Shown piece after piece: positions 1 through 5,056 of a stretch of 5,056 bases of DNA (position 1 is the first letter of the stretch; every line of letters begins with the position of its first letter). The DNA comes from Cyclobacteriaceae bacterium (GTDB taxonomy: Bacteria > Bacteroidota > Bacteroidia > Cytophagales > Cyclobacteriaceae). The DNA is taken from NCBI GenBank assembly GCA_029882725.1, contig JAOUKG010000272.1, positions 1-5,056 of the forward strand, given 5' to 3'. The notes beneath the pieces are model-generated. The model was not told the DNA's origin, searched no databases, and was given only the letters and a program-made list of their open reading frames with translations. A program made the translations under genes and the position numbers.

Positions 1-1032
1 TCTTCAAGAATTTGGTATTATGGTGATGAAGCAAGTTATACCATAGTAAAACTGGCGGCGGTTTTGGATATTCTCACAATCTCCACCTATTCAGCAACAG
101 CTTGTTTATTTGCGGCTATAGCCTTTTCTGGGATTTGGGCATTGTTTCTAGTGTTTTATCGCTTGTACCCTGATTATAAAAATGGGTTGGCATGGGCTAT
201 TTTGTTTGTGCCCAGCGTTATTTTTTGGGGATCCGGCATTTTTAAGGATACCATTACTTTGGCCGCAGTAGGTTGGTCGGTATTCGCCTTCTATAAAATT
301 GTTTTCGAAAGAAGTAGAATTCTGTATCCGATTATTTTAATAGCTTCATTCTATGTTATTTATGTTATTAAAATATACATTTTACTTACCCTGATGCCGG
401 CCATGATTATCTGGTTGTTGTTGTTGAATCTTGAAAAAGTCAAATCTGTTATTTTAAAAGTGCTAATATTGCCCGTTTTTGTTGTGATTGCTGCCTTAGT
501 TGCTTTTCAATTGGTTTCAAAAGTGGCAGAGGACAACAATAAATATGCCCTCGATCAAATTGCCAATACTGCAAAAGTTACAGCCTATGATATTCGTTAT
601 GGGTGGGGGGCTAGAAACGGTGTAGGCTCTGGGTATACACTGGGCGAATTGGACGGAACTGTGAGTAGCATGATTAAACTCATACCCGCGGCTATAAATG
701 TAGCACTATTCAGGCCTTATCTTTTTGAAGTAGGAAATCCGTTGATGCTCATGGCCGCAGTGGAAAGTACAGTTTTTTTGTTTGCAACACTTTTTGTTCT
801 CTATTCTGTTTTCAGGAGGTCCGCATTTAGGGTTTTCTTTAATAGGGAAGTGCTTTTTTGCCTGTCATTTTCGCTCGTTTTTGCCTTTGCTGTAGGTATA
901 TCGGCCTTTAATTTCGGAACCTTGTCGAGATACAAATTGCCCTTGATTCCATTTTATCTAACAGCATTGGTCATTATTTACTACAAATCAAAAAGAGAGA
1001 GAAAATTGGAAGAATTTGAAAGTACTGAATAA
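1..1032 (+). CDS. Multi-spanning membrane protein, putative polysaccharide polymerase (Wzy-like) or GT-C-like enzyme; 5' end missing
   Basis: The frame is open from base 1 to the TAA at 1030-1032, giving 343 visible residues. The gene therefore starts before the window, and the in-frame TTG at 64 is not its start, because coding-quality sequence (SSRIWYYGDEASYTIVKLAA) precedes it. The protein is very hydrophobic, with about 8-10 likely membrane helices. A long polar loop lies around visible residues 175-225. Visible landmarks are a GSGIFKD motif near 77-83, an FRPYLFEVGNPLMLMAA stretch near 237-253, a SRYKLPLIPFY segment near 309-319 and a charged cytoplasmic-type tail. From memory, similar patterns occur in unassigned membrane proteins of Bacteroidota polysaccharide loci, where such proteins are usually taken as polymerases or GT-C-type transferases. 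That role is inferred from topology and context; no catalytic residue is proven. The last 52 bp overlap the end of the glycosyltransferase on the other strand. Confidence 0.8.
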   Translation, partial: SSRIWYYGDEASYTIVKLAAVLDILTISTYSATACLFAAIAFSGIWALFLVFYRLYPDYKNGLAWAILFVPSVIFWGSGIFKDTITLAAVGWSVFAFYKIVFERSRILYPIILIASFYVIYVIKIYILLTLMPAMIIWLLLLNLEKVKSVILKVLILPVFVVIAALVAFQLVSKVAEDNNKYALDQIANTAKVTAYDIRYGWGARNGVGSGYTLGELDGTVSSMIKLIPAAINVALFRPYLFEVGNPLMLMAAVESTVFLFATLFVLYSVFRRSAFRVFFNREVLFCLSFSLVFAFAVGISAFNFGTLSRYKLPLIPFYLTALVIIYYKSKRERKLEEFESTE

Positions 1033-2066
1033 TTTTCAATTACTTTTTTTCTGCCATTTTTACCGAATTTATTGCGTAATTCCTTGTCGTGAATAAGAAT
1101 TTTAAGGTATTCATACCACTCTGAATTGCTTTTCGCTAAATACCCATCTTGGCCATGATTTATTATTTGGTTATTAACTCCTACAGGTGAGGCTATTGCC
1201 GGAATTTCCAACGCCAGGTATTGCAAAAGTTTGAAACCACATTTCCCCAAGCTCCACTCATCGTCGGTAAGGGGCATAATTCCGATATCGAGTTTGTATA
1301 AATCGGCAATTTCGGATTGTTCATTCCAATTTAAATAAGTGTAATGTTTAAGTCTTAATTGGGGGTCTTTCCCGGAAATAAAAACGAATTCCACATCAAA
1401 ATCTCTCTCAATTTCCATAAGGATTGGTTCAATTTCCTTAAGATAATAATTTGTGGAATGGCTCCCTGTCCAACCAACTGTTACTTTTTTATTCTTTTTT
1501 TTATTGAATAGGTTAGGGTTATGTTGCTTTTCAGTGTCTATCGTGGTGGGATTAACAATTGCATTTGAGTTGTACACTTCCGCATAATTCAATAGATATT
1601 CATTTCCACAACTTACTTTATAACTCCAGGAAATAATAGATTTAATCTTCTTTTTCCATTTTAATTTAGATTTAAAGGTTGGCTTTTCAACGGGGTCGTT
1701 GAGCCAAACAGCATCGTCAAAATCGAAAATGATTTTCTTACCCATAAGTTTTGATAAAAGCCATTCAATTATTGGAGGGCCAAGGGGAACAAACTCCCTG
1801 TGAATAAAAATGAAATCCTTGCCGGGAGCCTTCAATATAGACTCTATCGAATTTATTAGTCCCCTTAGAATAAACAGGATATAATTAAGAGGTGAAGTTT
1901 TTTGATACAAGAACTTTTCATAATTCTTTCCATAAAAGGATAATGTAGTGGCCTGAATATTATTTTTCTTTAGTAATTCCAGGTATTGTTCAAACCGGAA
2001 CCGTTGGGAAGGGGCACTTCCGGTGGGGTAGGGCGACAGAAACAATACTTTTTTAGTCTTTTTCAT
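981..2066 (-). CDS. GT4-type glycosyltransferase (GT-B fold), polysaccharide assembly
   Basis: A complete 361-residue protein with ATG at 2066-2064 and TAG at 983-981, the usual length for a GT4-type enzyme. It probably transfers a sugar from a nucleotide-sugar donor to a growing lipid-linked glycan on the cytoplasmic face of the membrane. The N-terminal Rossmann-like half opens with KKVLFLSPYPTGSAPSQRFR (residues 5-24) and contains FDFDDAVW (114-121). The C-terminal donor-binding half contains VGWTGSHST (197-205), VEFVFISG (225-232), GIMPL (262-266), GKCGFKLLQYLA (274-285) and ASPVGVN (292-298), which match the conserved GT4 donor-site region in order. The donor and acceptor sugars cannot be told from sequence. 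No clear Shine-Dalgarno precedes the ATG, as is usual in Bacteroidota. The gene is the only one in the window on this strand and is divergent from wzm. Its last 17 codons, including the stop, overlap the end of the convergent membrane-protein gene. Confidence 0.92.
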   Translation of the reverse strand: MKKTKKVLFLSPYPTGSAPSQRFRFEQYLELLKKNNIQATTLSFYGKNYEKFLYQKTSPLNYILFILRGLINSIESILKAPGKDFIFIHREFVPLGPPIIEWLLSKLMGKKIIFDFDDAVWLNDPVEKPTFKSKLKWKKKIKSIISWSYKVSCGNEYLLNYAEVYNSNAIVNPTTIDTEKQHNPNLFNKKKNKKVTVGWTGSHSTNYYLKEIEPILMEIERDFDVEFVFISGKDPQLRLKHYTYLNWNEQSEIADLYKLDIGIMPLTDDEWSLGKCGFKLLQYLALEIPAIASPVGVNNQIINHGQDGYLAKSNSEWYEYLKILIHDKELRNKFGKNGRKKVIENYSVLSNSSNFLSLFDL

Positions 2067-2560
2067 TTCGAAAGATCAATAATATTCTCATTAAAAATGA
2101 GGTAAAGAAACGCATAAAATAGGTGCATATATTCTTATTTTTGGTACTCAACATTGGGTTGTTTCCGTGCCATAAGATTGTTCGGTGTTTCACGAACCTT
2201 TCGAAGGTTCTTGTCGCCTGGAAGAAACCTTCGAAAGGTTTCGTGAAGTTCGGTAATTTTAATCAAAATAGCCATTTTTAAATATTTATATTCGTTTCAT
2301 TTTACTCCGGATTTATATACTTTGATCCCTGTGGCCCTTGCAGATAAACGAATATGTAAATCACTACTTATACAACACGGCCTATCACTCAAGTTCCAAA
2401 TCCCCCCACCTTCGGTTTTGTAGAGGGAAGAAGTAACATTTAAGTACAGAAACAGTTTTTAGATAGATGAAAATGCTATTAATTTGCAGGAATGATAGTT
2501 AGAATCAAGGAATGTATTACAGTCATAATGGGAGTGACGGAGCGATAGCTTTGCGTTGAA
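2067..2560. other. Gene-free divergent region between the glycosyltransferase and wzm
   Basis: This 494-bp stretch holds no ORF of convincing length on either strand. It must carry the start signals for the leftward glycosyltransferase and, presumably, for wzm to the right, but I could not find a clean TTG-N17-23-TAnnTTTG promoter for either gene. Its one strong structural feature is the hairpin at 2189-2247. The remainder (about 2260-2560) is AT-rich with short C-rich and G-rich patches near 2400-2430 and shows no recognisable element. It could be decayed DNA left from rearrangement of the locus, but that is a guess. Confidence 0.6.
2187..2247. repeat. REP/MITE-like long hairpin element flanked by 7-bp direct repeats
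   Basis: Bases 2189-2212 pair with 2222-2247 in 24 base pairs with only two single-base bulges (one T within 2239-2241, and A2225), around a 9-nt loop (2213-2221). The core is an exact 15-nt inverted repeat: AACCTTTCGAAGGTT (2195-2209) against AACCTTCGAAAGGTT (2226-2240). Each core arm is itself one base short of a perfect palindrome, so each arm could also fold alone. The 7-mer GTTCGGT occurs on both sides, at 2180-2186 and 2248-2254, leaving a 61-bp segment (2187-2247) between the copies. This looks like a small mobile palindromic element with a target-site duplication. The hairpin lies upstream of both neighbouring genes, so it is not their terminator. I see no transposase gene here. Confidence 0.7.
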
Positions 2561-3376
2561 ATGAAGGAATCAATAATTATAACCCCCAAAAAGAAGTTAG
2601 GCCTGGGTCTAAAAGAACTCGTCCAATATCGGGATTTGTTTTATACATTGGCCTGGCGGGATTTGAGGGTGCGATATGCTCAAACGGCATTGGGATTAGT
2701 CTGGGCAGGTGTTCAACCCTTGGCGACCTTGTTAATATTTACTTTGATATTTGGAAGAGCTATAAAAGTTGATACCGGGAGTGTTCCCTATCCTGTTTTT
2801 GCACTAACAGGCATGTTGGGGTGGTCTTTTTTCGCCTACGTAATGGGCCAGGCAGGCCAATCGATAATTGGAGCGCAGGAAATGGTCAAGAAAATATATT
2901 TCCCCAGGTTGGTTATTCCTTTGTCAAAAGCAGTTACCGGCCTGGTTGATTACCTGATAACCCTTGTTTTTTTGGTGGTTATTATGGTTTATTATCAGGT
3001 AGGCATTTCAGGTCAGGTTTTTTACTTACCTCTAATTTTTATAATGAATTTGATGGCGGCACTGGGGGTGGGCATTTGGTTGAGTGCATTGACCATACGG
3101 TACAGGGATTTTCAACATGTAGTGCCATTTATGGTGCAGTTGGGATTGTATGCAACTCCCGTTGCCTACCCATCGTCTATGGTGCCGGAAAAGTACCAGT
3201 GGGTGTATCACCTCAATCCGATGGCGGGAGTGGTCGAAGGATATAGATGGGCCATTTTAGGAGAAGGGGGCTTGTCCTTATATAGTGGACTTTCTTTTGT
3301 TTTGATAGTAATCTTGTTTTTCAGCGGGTTGATATATTTTCGCAGGATTGAAAGAGTTATGGCCGATTTGGTGTAA
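2561..3376 (+). CDS. wzm: ABC-2 type polysaccharide export permease (Wzm/TagG/KpsM family)
   Basis: A complete 271-residue integral membrane subunit of an ABC transporter that moves lipid-linked polysaccharide across the inner membrane; its length is typical for Wzm. The amphipathic N-terminal interface helix (LFYTLAWRDLRVRYAQT, residues 26-42) leads into the first membrane helix (about 43-65). Further helices lie near 80-97, 117-145, 154-178, 185-203 and 243-260. Conserved landmarks are VKKIYFPRLVIP (109-120), a cytoplasmic loop expected to contact the ATPase; TIRYRDFQHVVPF (178-190); LNPMAGVVEGYRWAILG (218-234); and a C-terminal FRRIERVMADLV. The ATG at 2561 gives the expected N-terminus; no Shine-Dalgarno is seen. 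Its partner ATPase (Wzt) begins at 4747 instead of directly downstream, because an unrelated gene lies between them. A palindrome starts 5 bases after the stop codon. Confidence 0.95.
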   Translation: MKESIIITPKKKLGLGLKELVQYRDLFYTLAWRDLRVRYAQTALGLVWAGVQPLATLLIFTLIFGRAIKVDTGSVPYPVFALTGMLGWSFFAYVMGQAGQSIIGAQEMVKKIYFPRLVIPLSKAVTGLVDYLITLVFLVVIMVYYQVGISGQVFYLPLIFIMNLMAALGVGIWLSALTIRYRDFQHVVPFMVQLGLYATPVAYPSSMVPEKYQWVYHLNPMAGVVEGYRWAILGEGGLSLYSGLSFVLIVILFFSGLIYFRRIERVMADLV

Positions 3377-3381
3377 CGGTA

Positions 3382-3403
3382 GAGACACGATTTATCGTGT
3401 CTC
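3382..3403. repeat. 22-nt palindrome directly after wzm, REP-like
   Basis: GAGACACGAT (3382-3391) and ATCGTGTCTC (3394-3403) are exact reverse complements separated by TT, so RNA could form a stem of about 9 bp with a 4-nt loop. The stem begins 5 bases after the wzm stop codon. No run of T follows (the next bases are ATTCCC), so it is a poor intrinsic terminator. It could instead protect the wzm mRNA 3' end or slow read-through. From memory, GTAGAGAC-type palindromes of this form recur in intergenic regions of Bacteroidota and some other genomes, which suggests a dispersed REP-type repeat. The copy number cannot be judged from this window. Confidence 0.7.
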
Positions 3404-3466
3404 ATTCCCAGATTTGTAGGTAATACCACCGCGATGCTTGGGTTTCAATTTGATACACAACAACAA

Positions 3467-3543
3467 ATGTTGTATAATGTAAAATGCAAAAATTTATAAA
3501 TATGTTGTATGTAAAATGCAAAATATCTATTTTTGTGTAAAAT
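3467..3543 (+). repeat. Direct repeats upstream of the DUF4143 ATPase (two full copies, one partial)
   Basis: Copy 1 (3467-3491) is ATGTTGTA, then TAA, then TGTAAAATGCAAAA. Copy 2 (3502-3523) has the same two blocks joined without the TAA, so 22 bases are identical. A partial third copy (TTGTGTAAAAT, 3533-3543) follows. The copies are spaced about 30-35 bp apart, near three helical turns, so they would lie on one face of the DNA. Copy 1 is also entered by a small dyad, ACAACA-AA-TGTTGT (3460-3473). Copy 2 supplies the putative -33 TTG of the promoter. They could be binding sites for a regulator, perhaps the ATPase itself, or a duplicated promoter; this is inference. Confidence 0.6.
3505..3535 (+). 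promoter_or_regulatory. Bacteroidota-type promoter for the DUF4143 ATPase
   Basis: TTG at 3505-3507 and TATTTTTG at 3528-3535 are separated by 20 bp. This fits the known Bacteroidota primary-sigma pattern (TTG, about 19-20 bp, TAnnTTTG). Transcription would be expected to start about 5-7 bases downstream, near 3540-3542, leaving a leader of only about 10 nt before the TTG start codon at 3552. It may also drive wzt, which begins 4 bp after the ATPase gene. The match is exact but the region is AT-rich, so a chance match is possible. Confidence 0.5.
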
Positions 3544-3551
3544 AGTAGTTT

Positions 3552-4742
3552 TTGGAAAAATTAAGACTTTTATTCAGACACAATATTGAGAGAGTTTCCC
3601 TTTCATTTATTCGTTATATATATTGGCAAATTCATTGGTCTAGCAGGCTGATAATTCTAACCGGGGCTAGAGGAGTAGGAAAAACTACCCTGTTGCTTCA
3701 GTATATTAAAAATAATCTTCCACTGAATGAGGAGACTTTGTATGTAAGTCTGGATAATTTGTATTTTTCCAAAAACAAGCTAATGGATATGGCTGAAAGT
3801 TTTATTCAACGCGGAGGAAGGTATCTGATACTAGATGAAGTTCAAAAATATCCAGGTTGGTCATTAGAAGTCAAAAACCTGTATGATAATTACCCGGAGT
3901 TAAAGATGATTATTAGTGGTTCTGCTGCGATTGAGATTTTTAAATCGGAGGGAGACTTGAGTAGAAGAGCGGTTTACTATCACATGACAGGTTTGTCTTT
4001 TCGGGAATACATAAATTTAAAAGCCTCAAAAACTTTTGAAGTACATTCACTTGATGAAGTACTCAAAGATCATTTTGAAATAAGTTTTGAAATTAGCAAC
4101 CAGATTAAGCCTTTGAGGTATTTTTATGAATATTTGGAAGGAGGTTATTATCCCTTTTTTAATGAAGATCCGGAAACATATCATCAAAAGGTTTCTCAAG
4201 TGGTTAATACGGTATTGGAAGTAGATATTCCTCAGGTTTTTCAAATGGATTTTCAGTCGGTTGAAAAGATAAAAAAATTACTATCGGAAATTGTGTCCAT
4301 GGTTCCTTTTAAACCCAACATTAGTAGCTTGAGCAGGAAGTTGGATATTTCTCGTGATACTTTGGTGCGATATTTAAAATGGTTGGAAAAAGCTGATATT
4401 TTAAACTTGTTGTTTAGTCAAACACATGGAGTAAGCGCTTTAAATAAGCCTGAAAAGATCTATTTGAATAACCCTAATTTGTCCTTTGCCTTGAATGACA
4501 AGGTAAATACAGGCAATATCAGGGAGTGTTTCTTTTACAATCAGGTTGAAGTGGGGCACAAAATTAGGTATGCAGATAAAGGCGATTTCATGGTGAACGA
4601 CGAGCTTATCTTTGAAATTGGAGGAAAAAAGAAAGGAATGAAACAGCTGGAAGGACTTGACAATGCCTATGTAGTAAAAGATGACATGGAGGTTTCAACT
4701 TCACATGCTTTACCTCTGTGGCTTTTTGGTTTTTTATATTAA
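3552..4742 (+). CDS. AAA_14/DUF4143 family ATP-binding protein
   Basis: A complete 396-residue protein, full length for this family. The start is TTG at 3552: an in-frame stop lies at 3546-3548, no ATG occurs before residue 78, and the N-terminus (EKLRLLFRHNIERVSLSFIR) resembles how family members begin. The N-terminal AAA domain has Walker A GARGVGKTT (38-46), Walker B YLILDEVQ (91-98), an ISGSAA sensor-like strand (121-126) and the conserved DLSRRAVYYHMTGLSFREY block (135-153) with a possible arginine finger at R138/R139. A winged-helix-like segment (SLSRKLDISRDTLVRYLKWL, 259-278) follows. The C-terminal DUF4143 part ends in a PD-(D/E)XK-like pattern: D345, then E355-I-G-G-K359. The family's function is poorly known; it is generally predicted to be a cytoplasmic P-loop ATPase fused to a nuclease-like domain, with no established role in glycan export. 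The gene lies between wzm and wzt and has its own promoter and upstream repeats. Confidence 0.93.
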   Translation: MEKLRLLFRHNIERVSLSFIRYIYWQIHWSSRLIILTGARGVGKTTLLLQYIKNNLPLNEETLYVSLDNLYFSKNKLMDMAESFIQRGGRYLILDEVQKYPGWSLEVKNLYDNYPELKMIISGSAAIEIFKSEGDLSRRAVYYHMTGLSFREYINLKASKTFEVHSLDEVLKDHFEISFEISNQIKPLRYFYEYLEGGYYPFFNEDPETYHQKVSQVVNTVLEVDIPQVFQMDFQSVEKIKKLLSEIVSMVPFKPNISSLSRKLDISRDTLVRYLKWLEKADILNLLFSQTHGVSALNKPEKIYLNNPNLSFALNDKVNTGNIRECFFYNQVEVGHKIRYADKGDFMVNDELIFEIGGKKKGMKQLEGLDNAYVVKDDMEVSTSHALPLWLFGFLY

Positions 4743-4746
4743 ATAA

Positions 4747-5056
4747 ATGACAGACATTGCTATAAAAGTCGAAGGGCTTAGTAAAAAATACAAAATAGGA
4801 AAAAAACGTTCGGGCGATTTGCGTGAAACGGTGAATTTACTGTTGAATAAATTCAAAGGAAACGAGAAAATTCAGGAGCAGATAGAAACTGAGTTTTGGG
4901 CCCTGCAGGATGTTAATTTTGAGATAAAGCAAGGGGAGGCGGTAGGTGTCATTGGCAGGAATGGTGCGGGCAAATCGACTTTATTGAAAATTTTAAGTAG
5001 GATAACAGAACCTACTACAGGCAGGATAGAGATCAACGGCAGGGTGAGTAGTTTAC
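4747..5056 (+). CDS. wzt: ABC polysaccharide export ATPase Wzt, N-terminal part (runs off the right edge)
   Basis: ATG at 4747 opens a frame of 103 visible codons with no stop before the window ends. The protein energises the Wzm channel by ATP hydrolysis on the cytoplasmic side of the inner membrane. Visible features are the opening IKVEGLSKKYKIG (residues 6-18), with Y15 a possible A-loop aromatic; an extended charged insert (about 19-49) typical of Wzt/KpsT-type subunits; FWALQDVNFEIKQGE (50-64); Walker A GRNGAGKST (70-78); and LLKILSRITEPTTGRIEINGRV (79-100). The Q-loop, signature motif, Walker B and any C-terminal carbohydrate-binding domain would lie beyond the edge. It follows the DUF4143 stop by 4 bp (ATAA) with no Shine-Dalgarno and no room for a separate promoter, so it depends on transcription through that gene. 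Confidence 0.95.
   Translation, partial: MTDIAIKVEGLSKKYKIGKKRSGDLRETVNLLLNKFKGNEKIQEQIETEFWALQDVNFEIKQGEAVGVIGRNGAGKSTLLKILSRITEPTTGRIEINGRVSSL

Noticed and set aside
64..66. TTG as the start of the first membrane protein
   Set aside because: The frame stays open to base 1 with plausible protein sequence, so the true start lies before the window.
2136..2143. TATTTTTG on the plus strand as a promoter -7 box
   Set aside because: No TTG lies at a suitable distance upstream and no plus-strand gene follows within 400 bp; probably chance in AT-rich DNA.
2189..2260. Hairpin as an intrinsic terminator
   Set aside because: It lies upstream of both flanking genes, which point away from it, so there is no transcript of theirs to end here; the weak TAATTTT that follows is not a good T-tract.
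2467..2502. Short frame MKMLLICRNDS before wzm
   Set aside because: Only 11 codons, with no ribosome-binding site. It looks slightly like a glycosyltransferase N-terminus but is too short to support as a gene or remnant.
3208..3429. 73-codon reading frame on the minus strand
   Set aside because: It lies mostly antisense to the conserved C-terminal part of wzm and crosses the palindrome; its product resembles no known protein.
3467..3543. CRISPR array
   Set aside because: There are only two full copies, with very short gaps, and they overlap a promoter; there is no spacer structure and no cas gene.
4047..4244. 65-codon reading frame on the minus strand
   Set aside because: Entirely antisense inside the DUF4143 gene, with low-complexity AT-rich composition; a chance frame.

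Overview
The window looks like part of a surface-polysaccharide (O-antigen, capsule or exopolysaccharide) export locus from a member of the Bacteroidota, most likely Flavobacteriia or Cytophagia. Four things point there. The DNA is AT-leaning. No gene has a convincing Shine-Dalgarno sequence, and start sites are A/T-rich. One promoter fits the Bacteroidota pattern TTG-N20-TAnnTTTG. The protein families, including an AAA_14/DUF4143 ATPase, are common in that phylum. The species cannot be named from the sequence alone.

Layout. Bases 1-1032 (+) hold the 3' part of a multi-spanning membrane protein, probably a polysaccharide polymerase or GT-C-like protein, whose start lies before the window. Bases 981-2066 (-) hold a complete GT4-type glycosyltransferase that converges on it; the two coding regions overlap tail to tail by 52 bp. 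Bases 2067-2560 have no gene. They form the divergent region between the glycosyltransferase and the next gene and contain a long, nearly perfect hairpin flanked by a 7-bp direct repeat. Bases 2561-3376 (+) encode Wzm, the membrane subunit of an ABC polysaccharide exporter. A second, 22-nt palindrome follows its stop codon. Bases 3377-3551 then hold directly repeated motifs and a promoter. Bases 3552-4742 (+) encode an AAA_14/DUF4143 ATPase that starts with TTG. Bases 4747-5056 (+) hold the first 103 codons of Wzt, the ATPase subunit that partners Wzm; it runs off the right edge.

How the genes work together. The membrane protein and the glycosyltransferase would help build a lipid-linked glycan, and Wzm/Wzt would move the finished chain across the inner membrane. 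The DUF4143 ATPase has no evident role in this pathway. It sits between two subunits that are normally adjacent, has its own promoter and is preceded by repeats, so it looks like an accessory or selfish passenger gene. Wzt starts 4 bp after it and would depend on transcription through it.

The most notable points are the gene splitting wzm from wzt, the tiny MITE/REP-like hairpin with its possible target-site duplication, the repeat-bearing promoter with a very short predicted leader and a TTG start, and the convergent overlap. I see no clearly new system. The DUF4143 insertion and the two palindromes are the best leads.
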